From NCBI GenBank assembly GCA_029204225.1, contig CM055100.1:48405252-48469251 (forward strand): DNA of 64,000 bases. Reading direction: 5' to 3'. The notes beneath the pieces are model-generated. The model worked only from the letters and a program-made list of their open reading frames with translations, was not told where the DNA came from and made no database searches. Positions 43,837 to 55,029 of this stretch are shown here, one piece after another (position 1 is the first letter of the stretch; every line of letters begins with the position of its first letter). This stretch comes from Diphasiastrum complanatum. Its lineage: Eukaryota; Streptophyta; Lycopodiopsida; Lycopodiales; Lycopodiaceae. Made by a program: the position numbers and the translations under genes.

Positions 43837-44034
43837 AGGGTGTTGGCTCAATTGGTTATCTTGACATCCAAAGTCTCTTTGGTCTCAAGTTCGAGCCTCC
43901 CCTTGGAAACCAAGAAGCATTATGTTAATGACCCAACGGGGTTGGCTCAACTGGTTAGCTTGGCATCCAAAGTTTCTTTGGTCCCAGGTTCGAGCCTCCC
44001 CTTGAAAACCAAGAAGCATTATGTTAATGAAGTT
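43837..44034 (+). mobile_element. Tandem pair of tRNA-derived SINE-like units
   Basis: Two 99-bp units (from about 43838 and 43937). Each has an RNA polymerase III-type A box (TGGCTCAATTGG / TGGCTCAACTGG) and, about 40 bp on, a B box (AGTTCGAGCC / GGTTCGAGCC), followed by CTCCCCTT and aagcattatgttaatga. The motif ATGTTAATGAAGTTC flanks the pair (about 43793 and 44022), which looks like a target duplication. No acceptor-stem pairing or terminator T-run fits a functional tRNA. Confidence 0.65.
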
Positions 44035-44279
44035 CTATGTGAAGACTCTTTTAACGAGTGTTCAAGAAACTTTTTTTGAGTTACCCTAAAGAAACCTGTA
44101 TTTTTTTAAGCTGGTCGATTCCTCAAGGACCATTACTTGTAAAAGGGGCTATTTGCCAATATAAAAAATGGCCAGAATTTTCATGATGCCGGTTTTGAGA
44201 AAAGATGCCGATTTCACTCCTATTCTTCGCCGGCTCTCCCGAACACTCCTTATAACCCGTCACCTGTTTTTTTTTTTAA

Positions 44280-44700
44280 AAAAATTAGAATGCAACACCC
44301 AATCACCTTTAGTTTTCTTGAAGGTTAAACTCAGTACCAAGTGCATGCTTAGTTTCTTCAACTAACTTTTCACTGTTTCCACAAAGAATGATATCATCTA
44401 CATAGATGAGAAGAATAATCACAAAGTTATCTACAAACTTATAATACAGATTAGGGTCATATTCACTTACAAAATCCGAGTGATATGAGATAAGAATTGA
44501 GCCTTGAATACCAAGACCTTGGTGCCTGTTTCAGTCCATACAGACTTTTGAACAAAAGACAAACTTTTGATTCATCACCTTCCTTCACAAAACCTGGAGG
44601 TTGCTCCATATAAATCTCCTCCTCAAGGTAACCATTGAGAACCCGATAAATATTTTTCTTTGATGGCTCTTTGACTGAAGTTGACTTTTCCGGCATTTAT
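44280..44700 (-). pseudogene. Copia RT fragment (second half, minus strand)
   Basis: Minus strand: [18 protein letters not shown] (near 44640-44585), [19 protein letters not shown] (near 44560-44505), then in another frame LLIYVDDIILCGN (near 44415-44375) with the YVDD active site. It complements, but does not overlap, the first half found on the plus strand at 45.2-45.7 kb. Confidence 0.8.
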
Positions 44701-44889
44701 GACTAGGGCTCCCACGACAACACGGTTTCCCTGAAAAATACACTGAGTGATCATATATTAGAAAAAAATGGACTCATTACATGGTGAGATTTTAGCACGG
44801 TCATACCGGCTATTTTTTACAACTGGCCATTCTTTTTTTTAAAAGTCGTAAAATATTTACCGGCCATTTCTAAGGCCGCAAAATTTGCT

Positions 44890-45070
44890 CTAGCCTCATT
44901 TAGGACGGGCTGGGACCCAATTCTAGGTGGACCGGCACTTTTGGCTCAGTCTTACAAAACTTGACCACAAAATATTTTTGACGATTTTTTCGAAACTCAG
45001 TTTCTTACTTTTAAATTGTGTCTAGCCACTTTAGGGCGGGCTGGGACCCAGTTCTAAGGCAAATTTGTGC
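44890..45070. repeat. 131-bp-spaced imperfect repeat
   Basis: CGGGCTGGGACCCA(A/G)TTCTA occurs at about 44906 and 45037, with partly similar flanks (ctagcc-act/cat-tta-gga/ggg before it). Nothing coding. The surrounding 44.7-45.15 kb is rich in CCGG. Confidence 0.5.
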
Positions 45071-45179
45071 CAATTTTTCTCTAATAACCGGGTTTTACAT
45101 GCCGGTTTTTTTTCAATTATTGCAAACTTAAATTTCAATATTAGCCCGATTTTCTGTGCGGAAATATCGGCTAACATTC

Positions 45180-45700
45180 AGATCAAAGAGACTCATGCAA
45201 GATCAATCATCAACCTTGATGTTGTTCAAGAAGAGGTGAGGCCGAGGCTTGAGGAGGAGCAGATTCAAGCTATCACACCTAGAAGATCTACACAAGCAAG
45301 ATCTGAGCCAAGGAGGCTCACATATGATGAAGAAGGAAGGCAAGTGGAAGGTGAAACTTCCTATCATGCACTTTTTATATCAGATGAAGAGTCTAAGGAT
45401 GTCCAAGAAGCTTTTCAATCCAAGGAGTGGGTTGAAGCAATGACCCAAGAATTTGAAGCCTTGATGTCAAATAAAACATGAGAGCTTGTGGAGCCACCAA
45501 ACAACATGCATGTGATCGGATGTAAGTGGGTATTCAGAATCAAGTATAATTATGATGGATCTATCAATAAGTATAAAGCAAGACTTTGTGCTAAAGGCTA
45601 CTCTCAGATTAAAGGTCTTGATTATGAAGATATCTTTGCACCATTTGCAAAGATGGTAACAATTCAAATACTCATCTCTCTTGCGAAAAACCCAAGCTGT
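45180..45700 (+). pseudogene. Copia RT fragment (first half, plus strand)
   Basis: The plus strand gives the integrase-RT linker (RRSTQARSEPRRLTYDEEG) and the start of RT: EWVEAMTQEFEALMSNKT, a TGA stop at 45479, then ELVEPPNNMHVIGCKWVFR, KYKARLCAKGYSQ and EDIFAPFAKMVTI. It ends at about 45695 just before the block found on the minus strand at 44.7 kb. The in-frame TGA stands where a conserved Trp (TWELV) is expected. Confidence 0.8.
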
Positions 45701-46209
45701 GAATTATGGGCAATACTGAAAACTTGCAGAAACCCTAATGGGTAAAACTGGGCAAATTACGAGAAATGGGCGAAATACGCAAATCAGTCGGTAATCCCGA
45801 GAAACCAAAAGCCAAGTGCCGTCGGGCCGTACCTGCTACAAAGGAAAGAAAAACCAAATGAAGGGCTAAAAGGAACAAAGGACAAGGACCAAGGAAATGG
45901 AGGGCACCTTAGGTGGAATAGGGGCTTGACAAAAGTCCTCACCCACCTTTTGGATAATAAATGTAAACAAGACTTTAGGACTTAGAGGGCCTAAAAGATA
46001 TTTTCTCTAGCTTTTGACTAAGAGGACATCTTGGCTAGTTTTGGAAGGGGGCCTTAAATGGCACCAACCCCTACACCCTCAAGGAGGCCACTTGATGTAC
46101 TTGCCAATGGGTGTTGGACAAATGGACAAAAGGGCTTGAAGGGCATGAGAATTGGCAAAGCCTCATTTTGAAGGGGGACACTTGGGATTTACTATAAAAG
46201 GAGACCACA
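45701..46209. other. Non-coding stretch
   Basis: No gene recognised. Contains gggcaaa/gggcgaaatacg short repeats near 45745-45780 and a TATAAAAGG-type box near 46192, possibly an LTR promoter upstream of the GT-rich block. Confidence 0.3.
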
Positions 46210-46690
46210 CTTTGTGTTAAGATATAGTTGATTGATAGTTGGGTGAGTTAGATGAGGATGTGATAGTTTGATGTGATGTTGGTTGAGAGTTTTTTAGAGT
46301 TGAAAGCTTTTGGAAGATGGGTGTTTGCTTGAGAGATCTTTGTTGATGAGTAGGTTTGATTCCTTGTAAGTTTGGTTTGATGGATGGTTAAATGTGGTTT
46401 TGCCTTATAGTATGCTTCTGCATTGGTACAAGTATTGTCTTGCATAGTTGCTTGTGGAGTGATGGATGTTTGGGGTTGAATGCTTGTTAGTGGATTGAGA
46501 GTAAACTCACTTGTAGTTGATAACAATGGATAGGTTGGGTGTTTGTGGTTTGATTTGAGAATTAGTGTTGAAAGTTAGTGTTGAGGGGGTGTGTGTAAAA
46601 TGTGTGTTGAGAGTAATGTGTTGAGAGAATTGCTTTTGTTGAGAGTGATTTCATGGTGAGGGTTGGTTGGTTGGTTGTAGTCCATTGTCA
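46210..46690. repeat. Strongly G+T-rich, C-poor block
   Basis: About 480 bp in which the plus strand is built from variants of gttgatggttgagagtg; cytosines are rare. No coding sense in either direction; the minus-strand open frame 46248-46526 is a by-product of the skew. Confidence 0.6.
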
Positions 46691-47580
46691 TACTAGTATG
46701 CTTATATCTTGAATGAGTGGGATGGTTTGCTTCAGGGCTAATGGGAGTGATGGGTTGCTGAATTTTTTAGCCATTGTATATTTTTGGCATGTTTTTTTTA
46801 TAGACTTTCAGTTCAATTTTCTCTCAATCGAACCGTTAACAATTCAATCGCACCGTTCATATTTCATAAACTTTCATTTTTTTCATCTTCTCTTTTTACA
46901 CCAACTCGATCGGACATGCGTAAAGTGGAGAAAACTGCATCAACATGCTTGGCTCTGATTTTTGCTACAAGGTTCATGACTAGAGTTTCCACGCAACGGC
47001 TACCTAATTGCACATTGAGTTGAGTTTTTGACTTGAATTTTCTTTCCAGTCACTTCCATTTCTTGAGGTTCTGTTTGTAAGCTCTTAACTTAAATTGGAA
47101 TGGAATGTGAGATGTGTAAGATAGGGTTTTACACTTTGAAGGAGGTTGTTATGAATGGTCTAGGGAAGTAAGCTTGTTGAGAGACTAATTACGTCAAGTT
47201 TTTCCGAGGTCCTACATATTTAAGTGTTGCTGATGGTTGTAATTTTCAGTTGTACTCATTTACATTGGTGACTACTTGTAAGGTTTGGTAGTGAATCGGC
47301 TTTTTAAGCATGAACTAGAGTTCAGTTGAGAATTATAGTAATGAATGTCATATGTTGTGGGGTTAATTAAGGGAAGGATTGATTTTCGGTTATCGACGTT
47401 TAGTGAAAGCAAGAACGCTTGTAACCAGGTTTTATTAGCATGGTTTGGAAGTACTTATATGGATACGGTTTTAAAAGGTGAATGTGTTTTACTCTATGCT
47501 TGTCTAAGATAGAACTGATAGTTTAAACCGCAATAAACCGTCAAAGTTCAGAAGCGTTTTATTTTCGTCATTTATGAAGT
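46691..47580. other. Non-coding stretch upstream of an integrase remnant
   Basis: No motif is recognised. It may be LTR or leader sequence, but no repeat partner is present in the window. Confidence 0.3.
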
Positions 47581-48345
47581 GTGTCAGCTGGACCCGACCT
47601 CTGTGATATACCAGAGCGGGCCGTCCACCATCCGTGGCCCTTTGAAAAATGGGGCATCGACTTCGTTGGCCCAATACACCTAGCTTCATCTAGCCGGAAA
47701 CATTATATCATAGTGGCCACTGACTATTTCACAAAGTGGGCCGAGGCACGGGCTGTGGCCAAAGACAATGCAAAAGAAACCGCCTGGTTCTTACTAGAAC
47801 AAGTGATAGGCCGGTTCGGTACACCCAGAGAACTCATCTCTAACAAGGGTACCCATTTCCTAAACAAAACTATCAAGGCTTTGACCGATCAGTTGACGAT
47901 CAAGCACCGGAAAAGCACACCCTACCACCCGCAAGCCAACGGTCAGGCTGAAAGCATGAACAAACAACTAGTGGATATTCTAAGGAAAACCATATCAGAC
48001 CGATAGAGGGATTGGGACAAAAAACTATATTCGGCATTGTGGGCATATAATGCCACCTATAAGACCAGTACCAACCACACGCCCTTTTTTCTAGTGTATG
48101 GCCAAGAATGTGTACTGCAAATAGAAATAGAGCTCCCATCCTTGCGGTTTGCCATGAAGCACGACCTAGGAGAGAAAGAATCAATACAACACTGACTGGA
48201 CACTTTACAAGACCTAGACGAGCACCGAATAGCTGCAGTAATCACCAAGAAACCCACAAAAGATGCATGAAGGAGATTCATGATAGGAACATGCGCGATT
48301 ATCAGCAATCACATATACTTTCGGAATTCAAAGTAGATTAAAATA
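47581..48345 (+). pseudogene. Ty3/gypsy integrase fragment
   Basis: The plus strand gives HPWPFEKWGIDFVGPI (catalytic Asp), YIIVATDYFTKWAEARAV, FGTPRELISNKGTHF (second Asp position read as Asn: SNKG instead of SDNG), YHPQANGQAESMNK (Glu) and, past a TAG at 48004, WDKKLYSALWAYNATYKTST and TPFFLVYGQE. Further in-frame stops are TGA at 48193 and 48268. It lacks a chromodomain and resembles the non-chromovirus (Tat/Athila-like) integrases (inference). It is cut off at about 48345, before the inverted repeat copy. Confidence 0.85.
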
Positions 48346-48739
48346 ACTGGTCCACTTGGTCAACCAATTATCTACCCCTCAGGCTTCATCTCCTTCCTCC
48401 CTTCCCAGATGTGGTTCTAGCAGAAAGGCCCATATTTGTCTTAGGAAAATGCTTAAACATGATTTAGTAGAATTTTTATTTGCTGGTCACTCCAAATTGT
48501 TTCAATTGTTTCCTAGTTAAGTTTCGTACTCAACTATTGGCAAATCTACACATATATTGACATAGAAACCGTTCCAACAAGACTTGCGTTATTCTTGGTC
48601 TTTATTGATGACATAAAAAAATGACAGATTCCAAAATCTTCAACCAAAAAGTGAAAGGTATTGTGACCTCATAAATCTGATTGATTTCATCTCAGTGAGG
48701 TCATTCAGTTTATAATCTATTTGTTTTAATAAAAAACAA

Positions 48740-50865
48740 ACAAATTTGAGAAAACTACGGAATTTCTTTAAAAAGGCGAGATGAAGTGATAGAAAAAAGA
48801 CTTTCATGGGATCAATCGGTTGCATAGATTTTTTTTTAGAAAAATCCAATGTTTGTGCAAAGGTTAAACTATCCAGGTGAAAAGAACTCTCTAGGGATTG
48901 TTGAGGGTAATCTGGAACTAGAGGAGTTTTGGGAATGGGATTGTAAGTTATTCGTATCTATGGATAGTAGAGTTAAAGATTAAATTTAAGTTTCACATAT
49001 CGGCTTTATGTCTAAGTTGACTTAATCTTGGTAGAAAGACTAAGATCTGTTGTAGGTTGACTAAGTTGAAGAAATTTCGTTATTAAAAGTTTGATGGAAT
49101 GGAATTATTCACTTCAGAGATTTTCCAGGTATGTTATTTACTCATGAAAAATAGACTTCTTTTGTACCGAGTCGCAAGATTTTCAATGAGTTATGTGACT
49201 AACACATGCGGATTATGGAAGAATCTGCCAGACTATAGCCTATGTGTATGTACTGGTTGTGGAATATTCTGGTTTCTCAATCTTGTGGATCTACTATGTG
49301 TTCCTATGTACTGAGCTTATATCATATACTTAAGCTAGTCAATGAACATGGACATATGAACAAGTAATTTTCAAAACAGTTACTTGTAGGTTAATGGTTC
49401 TTTCTGTGGAAAAGATATTTTATTAACTTAATGATAGTTTGGAAGAGGTTCTAAATGCGGTGCAGTTCTTGGATAAGCTCCAGGAGAAACGAATTCGACA
49501 CCTAGACATTTGAGATTTCTGAATCATTAGCAATTAACTTGAGTAGTTGGCTTACTCATGAATAATGTTAATTTGGTTAAGCAAACAGTGTGACGAGAAT
49601 TCACCAGGGACTATCTGTTAGAAAATTCTTGGTATGAGTATTTCTCAAAAGGGAAATAAACTCTAAGTTATTGACTGTATCCTAGTGACCTCGTATTGAA
49701 TGACAAAATTTAACTAATATCAAGAATAGCCACTAAATTCAGTTGGAATTTAGTAGAACTTTGTATAAAGTTTCTATAGTTGAAGACGGATGTTAAAATG
49801 GTTTTGGTATGCCTTCTGTCTTTAATCACCTTATTGATCGTAGAGTTTGGATAACTAATAATCTTGTTGAGGATCAAGTTGGAAGAATATTCTTGAAATC
49901 TAGTAATTTTCCTTGGGGAAACAGATTTTAGAATGATTCTTATATTTGCTGAGTGGTATGTTGTACATATTTTCAATGATTAAGTATGGTTTTGCAATCT
50001 TGTAAATTATGATTGACAAATCATAAAATTCTAAATATTTATGATTGACGGATCATAGATTGATACTTAATTGTCATCAGAAGATTATAAGGAAATATGA
50101 TGATTCTTAAGATGATGAGTAATTCTCGATATATTGAGAATCTCAAGAATTTAGATTAGTTAGCTGAAAATCTAAACTTTTTTATTCCAGTGCCTAATTG
50201 AGAATGTATGTATCTCACAAGCATTCTCATAAGAATAATTTATTTTTACTTATGAGGAATTTTCTTACCTTAGTGGATGAAGCTCTACTACAAATTGTGG
50301 TCTAGAGATGCTTGTGTACGGTTTTCAGCCGAGATCTTCATTCATTTGGAGACAGACAAATCTATCGAGATTGAATGGTTGCATGAGATGCTAGGAATAG
50401 AGTGCTTAACTCAACAGAGTATCCAAGGGGAATTGAGTTAAATTCTTTTTTATCTTGATGATATCCTAGAAATTTTGGTAAAATGAATTGTTATACCTTA
50501 GTTTTTGTAGCAAGAAACATTTATGACAAGTCTACAAGAAATTGTGGATAGTCTTGGACTATAATTGTTTGTTTCTTTAACTTTTGAGCATTGATCTCCT
50601 ATGTAAGGTGATAATTCACCCAGTGGATCATGTAAAATGAATTTACATGAAAGGTGAGGTTACTAGTTTGGAGAGAATCAGACCCAATAGGACAATTTAT
50701 CACTTAGTGTACTTTGAAAGCAAATATAGTACGTCAGAGTAAAGATAAACAATTGAGAAATTGTTCCATCTCTAAGTACTTATTTGATATTTGAAGTTAG
50801 ACTAAGGATAATGATTTTTTGGATAAGTCTGAAAGTTAAAGGGTTGCTTTATGAACTTCTTGCTC
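48740..50865 (+). mobile_element. Second, inverted copy of the 34.6-39.1 kb element interior
   Basis: Aligns over its length, with many substitutions and indels, to the reverse complement of about 36.8-34.68 kb. Examples: gttgcatagattttttt (48.82 kb) to 36.72 kb; ggaattattcacttcagagattt (49.1 kb) to 36.38 kb; gaatgattcttatattt (49.93 kb) to 35.5 kb; tcatagattgatacttaa (50.06 kb) to 35.36 kb; and the chromodomain echo at 50.76-50.85 kb to 34.8-34.69 kb. No LTR, primer site or open frame remains. The stretch 48346-48739 may be its diverged beginning. Confidence 0.7.
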
Positions 50866-50889
50866 TTTCTGATCCACAACTTGTATATA

Positions 50890-51230
50890 GGATTCGACAC
50901 AGTTCTAGACTTGTATGAAGACGACGATTATGCCAAGCCTTATGACGTGCTTTCTCTACAGTAAGAGCATCCGGTACAACATCCAACCATTGAGCTTAGT
51001 AAGGGATATGATGCTAGGCCCATCAACATCCTCTATGTAAATATTAACATCCCCCAATACAATCCAGTTCTCCATATCATCAATAGGAAGGTCCTTCAAA
51101 ATTTTTGTTTTATCATGACTTGCACAAGAGGATAGGTGTTCCGCATAGTGAACTTGAATTCTGCTTCTTCAATGCTTGCTTCAATCCACTTCCCTAAGGG
51201 ATCATGCTTTGTTTCAAAGGTTGACTAATT
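50890..51230 (-). pseudogene. Possible LINE endonuclease fragment
   Basis: Minus strand frames give ENWIVLGDVNIYIEDVDG (the W-x-V-L-G-D-x-N pattern of LINE endonucleases, near 51080-51030) and EKARHKAWHNRRLHTSLELC (the post-endonuclease basic helix, near 50960-50905). The two are closer together than in a full LINE and in different frames. Weak evidence. Confidence 0.35.
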
Positions 51231-51569
51231 TCTAGATACCATAGTTAGTACACTTCCTTTAGTCCCCTTGGGCAAGGGATACTACATGATTGTAATGTTT
51301 TGTGAATTTGGAGACAGAAGTCTTTTTTTGTATGAACTTCCATCTTTTGGTTTTCTTGTGTACCAATGATCATATTAAAGGAGGGAACTTTTGTGGTAAA
51401 TTCTCTCTGTCTCCTACTGATTGAGTTAAGTCTCTTACATTGTGTTGTTCTCTTATATGTTTGTTATCTAGCTTTGGGCCTCCTCTGTGTGTTATGATGT
51501 TTTTTTATTTAGTTTAATATTGTGAGTTTTACAATAACAAAGCATTTTTTGTTTTGTTGGTTTACAATG

Positions 51570-51773
51570 TACTTTTTTATAGCTATTTGGCTATTAATAT
51601 GTAGATCCTAGATATTCCGTTAAAATATCACTTATACATAATGAAATTCAAAAGGTAATAAAGGCTAGGTACTTTTTTTTTTATAGCTATTTTGCTATCA
51701 ATATGTAAATCCTAGATATTCCATTAAAATATCACTTATACATAATGAAATTCAAAAGGTAATAAAGGCTCCA
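51570..51773. repeat. Tandem duplication, 104-bp period
   Basis: Two nearly identical units (51570-51669, 51670-51773) with atagctatttggctattaat, then cacttatacataatg, ending ggtaataaaggct. Confidence 0.9.
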
Positions 51774-53339
51774 ATATGTCAATGACACAACATTCGGGGT
51801 TCTAGTCTCCACCACAAATTTAATTCCACATGGACCGTCTAACAAAGCATCTAGAGGGGGTGCGACAAGTAATTGAGGCCCCTTCATATCATGTTGCAGC
51901 ATCGATGTCCACATGACCTGTTGATGGATGTTGAAGTTGTCAAAAAGAGAGAGATAGAGCATTGAGAGTCATTTCAATGGAGAATGAGCACTTCTCTAAA
52001 GGAAGCACTAAACAATCTTACAACATGATGGATTTGTTGTGCAACACATGGCACAAAGTTGTTTTTTCCTCCTTGGCAATTTGAGCCTGGTTACATAGCG
52101 TAACTAGATTCCGAAATTTGATGCCAAGCTTGTGTCGAGTCATGTAACCTCATGTTGATGACTTGAACATCATGAAACCTTCTTGTTGTCAAGCAAAGGA
52201 AATCTCAAAAAACTCATTTTTACTCCATTTTGGAACCAACCCACCTCACCCTATCGGGCTCGCCAAGTTCCGAGAGGCATAGCCCCATTGAGGCATAGAC
52301 CTCACCCAATTGGGCTCAAGGATATTTTGGGGCATAGCTGCCTCAGCTTGGCTAGTTCCACATCATGTTCTAGAAGCAAGTAAGCAAGATTCCTTTGAGA
52401 GTGCATCTGCATTGTGGCCCCTCCCACCCACCTCAATTTGGCCGGTTCCACAATGCATTTGGGCTTCAAGTAACTCGATGTGCCCACCACAAGAGCTACT
52501 CTGCCTCGTGCTGTTAACTGAATCCGTCAAATTCAACTCCAGATGGGCACATCAAGTACCGTGCTTGGTTGGGCAATCCACCATTTGCTCCATCACAAAC
52601 CACAATCACCAGCTTGACTATTCACCCAATCCAATTCTGTCACAAACTTAGCAAACCCATGATACCCATCAATTCCACTTGGGCGTTGATCATGAAAGTG
52701 TGGACCTTGCAATATATGCAATCAAATCACCCACAATTCCAGAATGTATAAAAAGGGTCTCAACTTTTCCATTCTTTTGCAATCAGGCAAATTTCTGGCC
52801 GGATTTGCTGGGGTATAAGTGGGTGTATACTTTTGACTTCATAGTGCAGATTCTTGACTTCTGATTAAAAAAGCATATAGTACAAACTGCTCATTCCACT
52901 TTCAGTTCGCTACCTTCAAATATCTCAATGTATATTTTTATATGCACATGCTGTTGACTTGACTAGGCAAGGAAGCATCCATCTGATATTTTCACTTGAT
53001 TCTGGAATCTGCAGTCTGAACTTTTCTGCCTGATCTGTGCGGAGGCTTGACCAAGACCAAGTAATACAAGAATGAGGTGGATGGATCATGGATGTGAATC
53101 GGTGTTAATATGATGTGAGTGATGGGGATGTGTTGGAAGACTTGCAACACTGGTCTTGACTTTGGAAGTAAATTGCGTTTACTTCTAAAATAAGGAATGT
53201 ATGTCCATTGGACCATTGTCCAAGCGTGAGATGTTTTTCATATGTACTTTAAAACTTAGTGGTTTTTTCTTGTATTTTTCACGGCATTATGCTCCATACA
53301 AATCTAGCAATTTAAGCCCCAGAAATTATGCCCCATACA
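51774..53339. other. Intergenic stretch, no gene recognised
   Basis: 52183-52870 is less AT-rich and has several overlapping open frames on both strands (for example 52310-52651 plus, 52302-52490 minus), with repeated ctc(a/g)cc(c/t)a(a/t)(t/c)gggctc and ggc(a/c)(t/g)(a/g)ttcca themes. None has a recognisable motif and I assign no gene. Confidence 0.3.
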
Positions 53340-53445
53340 ACCCAAGGCCATGTCGTCTCGTGTCTTCCGCGACAGGAGGCGTCAGAGGGCTGCTCCCTAG
53401 CGCGGAAAGCCCCAGGGCGGGGGCCCTTCCCTTGCATAATAACCG
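53340..53445. other. Isolated GC-rich island
   Basis: About 100 bp of very GC-rich sequence (gcgacaggaggcgtcagagg, then gcgcggaaagccccagggcg) in AT-rich surroundings. CCGCG/CGCGG and GGGCCC-type complementarities could fold. Not recognised. Confidence 0.5.
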
Positions 53446-54478
53446 AAAGGCTTTTTTCTTTTTTTAGACATTTAAGGCCATCGCAGTCCCATTTCTAAGT
53501 ATAGTAAATATGCAAGTCTATGACTTTTAGAAAATAGCAAATAAACCTTAAAAATTTGTAAGATGCTTATGAGATTTTCTAAAAATAACAACTGTACCTT
53601 AGAGCTTGTAAGGTATTTATTAGTCATATATTTTTTAATTAATAGAAACAAATTTAAAAGTATGCCATTTAAGGCATCCTCCAAATACTCTGTGAAAAAA
53701 TCTGAAGGTTGTTACGCTTCTGATTTGTAGACTGAGGAAAGTCATGGCTCTTAGAACATTCACGGATTCAGAGCTTGGGCCCCATAGACCCAAGTTCTCA
53801 AATCTCAAAAACCCCTGATTTGGGGAGATACATTACTAGTCTACGAAGAATCTTGCTTAAAAAATATAGTAAAAGTAGAGGATCCGTAGGATGATGGATT
53901 GATGCACACTATTCTAGCTTATAGAAAGATGCAAAGTTAGACAAATAATTGCGCTAGCGCAAAATCGCAGGCTATATATTTTATCTCCTTTTTGAACAAA
54001 TTTGAAGGGCGAGAAAATTGTGTGAATGTCACTAGCCAAATTTTGTCATCTCAGTGAGGGACTGAGCTGGCCATCTTTAGAGCATCGGTGGGAAACGGCG
54101 AGAATTCTGTATTATTGGCAACATGAAACAAATGGGTTCTACCATCACTCTACTTCACGTACAATAAAGCCAAGCCACCCAAGCTTCAAATTTCTTAATG
54201 AGAAATATGTAGATTATTTTAATATATTCCATGGTACATTAAACCTTATACATGAATGGGAAAAAATAATCTCCAAGACACAAAGAGCATCAACTACACT
54301 GAAGATTTTATGTCAAATTTTAATCAGGCAACTCCAAAAGTCAAATTTCAACGATGTACAAGGTTATGAGATTCATTTCATGATTTACTACCCCTTTGCA
54401 AGTATGTTGTAGTTGTGTGTCACCCACTTATCTTGGTGATATTTTTTGGACATCTTAGACACACTAATTAAGAGACAT
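53446..54478. other. Non-coding stretch with one unexplained open frame
   Basis: The plus-strand frame 54026-54412 (128 codons, from MSLAKFCHLSEGL) has no recognised motif or homologue; composition (rich in His, Ile, Phe) is what AT-rich DNA gives by chance. Nothing else is seen. It ends at the target site of the chromovirus. Confidence 0.3.
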
Positions 54479-54999
54479 TGTAAAGCGTCTCCCAAGACTC
54501 CCAATTCGAGTAGAGCTTTGAGAACGCCAAGGGGAAGTGCAATAGACTAAACCAACCCAAACAATCCTAGATTTCCTCTTATCTAGCCCCCGAGCACTAG
54601 GGAATTTGGCAGATCAACAAGATAGGAAGTGCTTACCAATCCGACAGCATAACGGTCGTAGATTCTCAATGATCCTCATGGACAGGGGTGAGGGTATATA
54701 TAGAGTGTAGAACCCACTTCTGTCTGCCCAAGCACTTAGTCCACATGTAAGCACACTATCAGCTCATACCAAGCTCCCATGCATGTCCACTGCATGTAGG
54801 TACCCCTAACCGATAATAGCCAAGACCCATGCAAAAGCACAGTGCATGTACACCCTATCCCATACTAGGATGTAACACACATGCTAATACCGCATGCGGG
54901 TGTGACCCCATGGTCCTACTCGACTATTATCCAAACTAGGCCCGGTCCCTACGTCCAAAGCACTCCCTAATGGTCCAAACCCCCCTTAGGGCCATGACA
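54479..54999 (-). repeat. Chromovirus 3' LTR (521 bp)
   Basis: Plus strand TGTAAAGCGTC...GGCCATGACA. A TATATATAGAG-type box (near 54694) recurs in the other LTR (near 56768). Confidence 0.85.
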
Positions 55000-55029
55000 T
55001 ACTTCCCCCCCTTATTTCAAGTTCCGTCC

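Noticed and set aside
43837-43922. Functional tRNA gene
   Set aside because: A and B boxes are present but acceptor-stem pairing and terminator are not; it is a SINE-type derivative.
51732-51962. 76-codon minus frame starting in the tandem repeat
   Set aside because: Overlaps the 104-bp repeat and shows no recognisable protein pattern.
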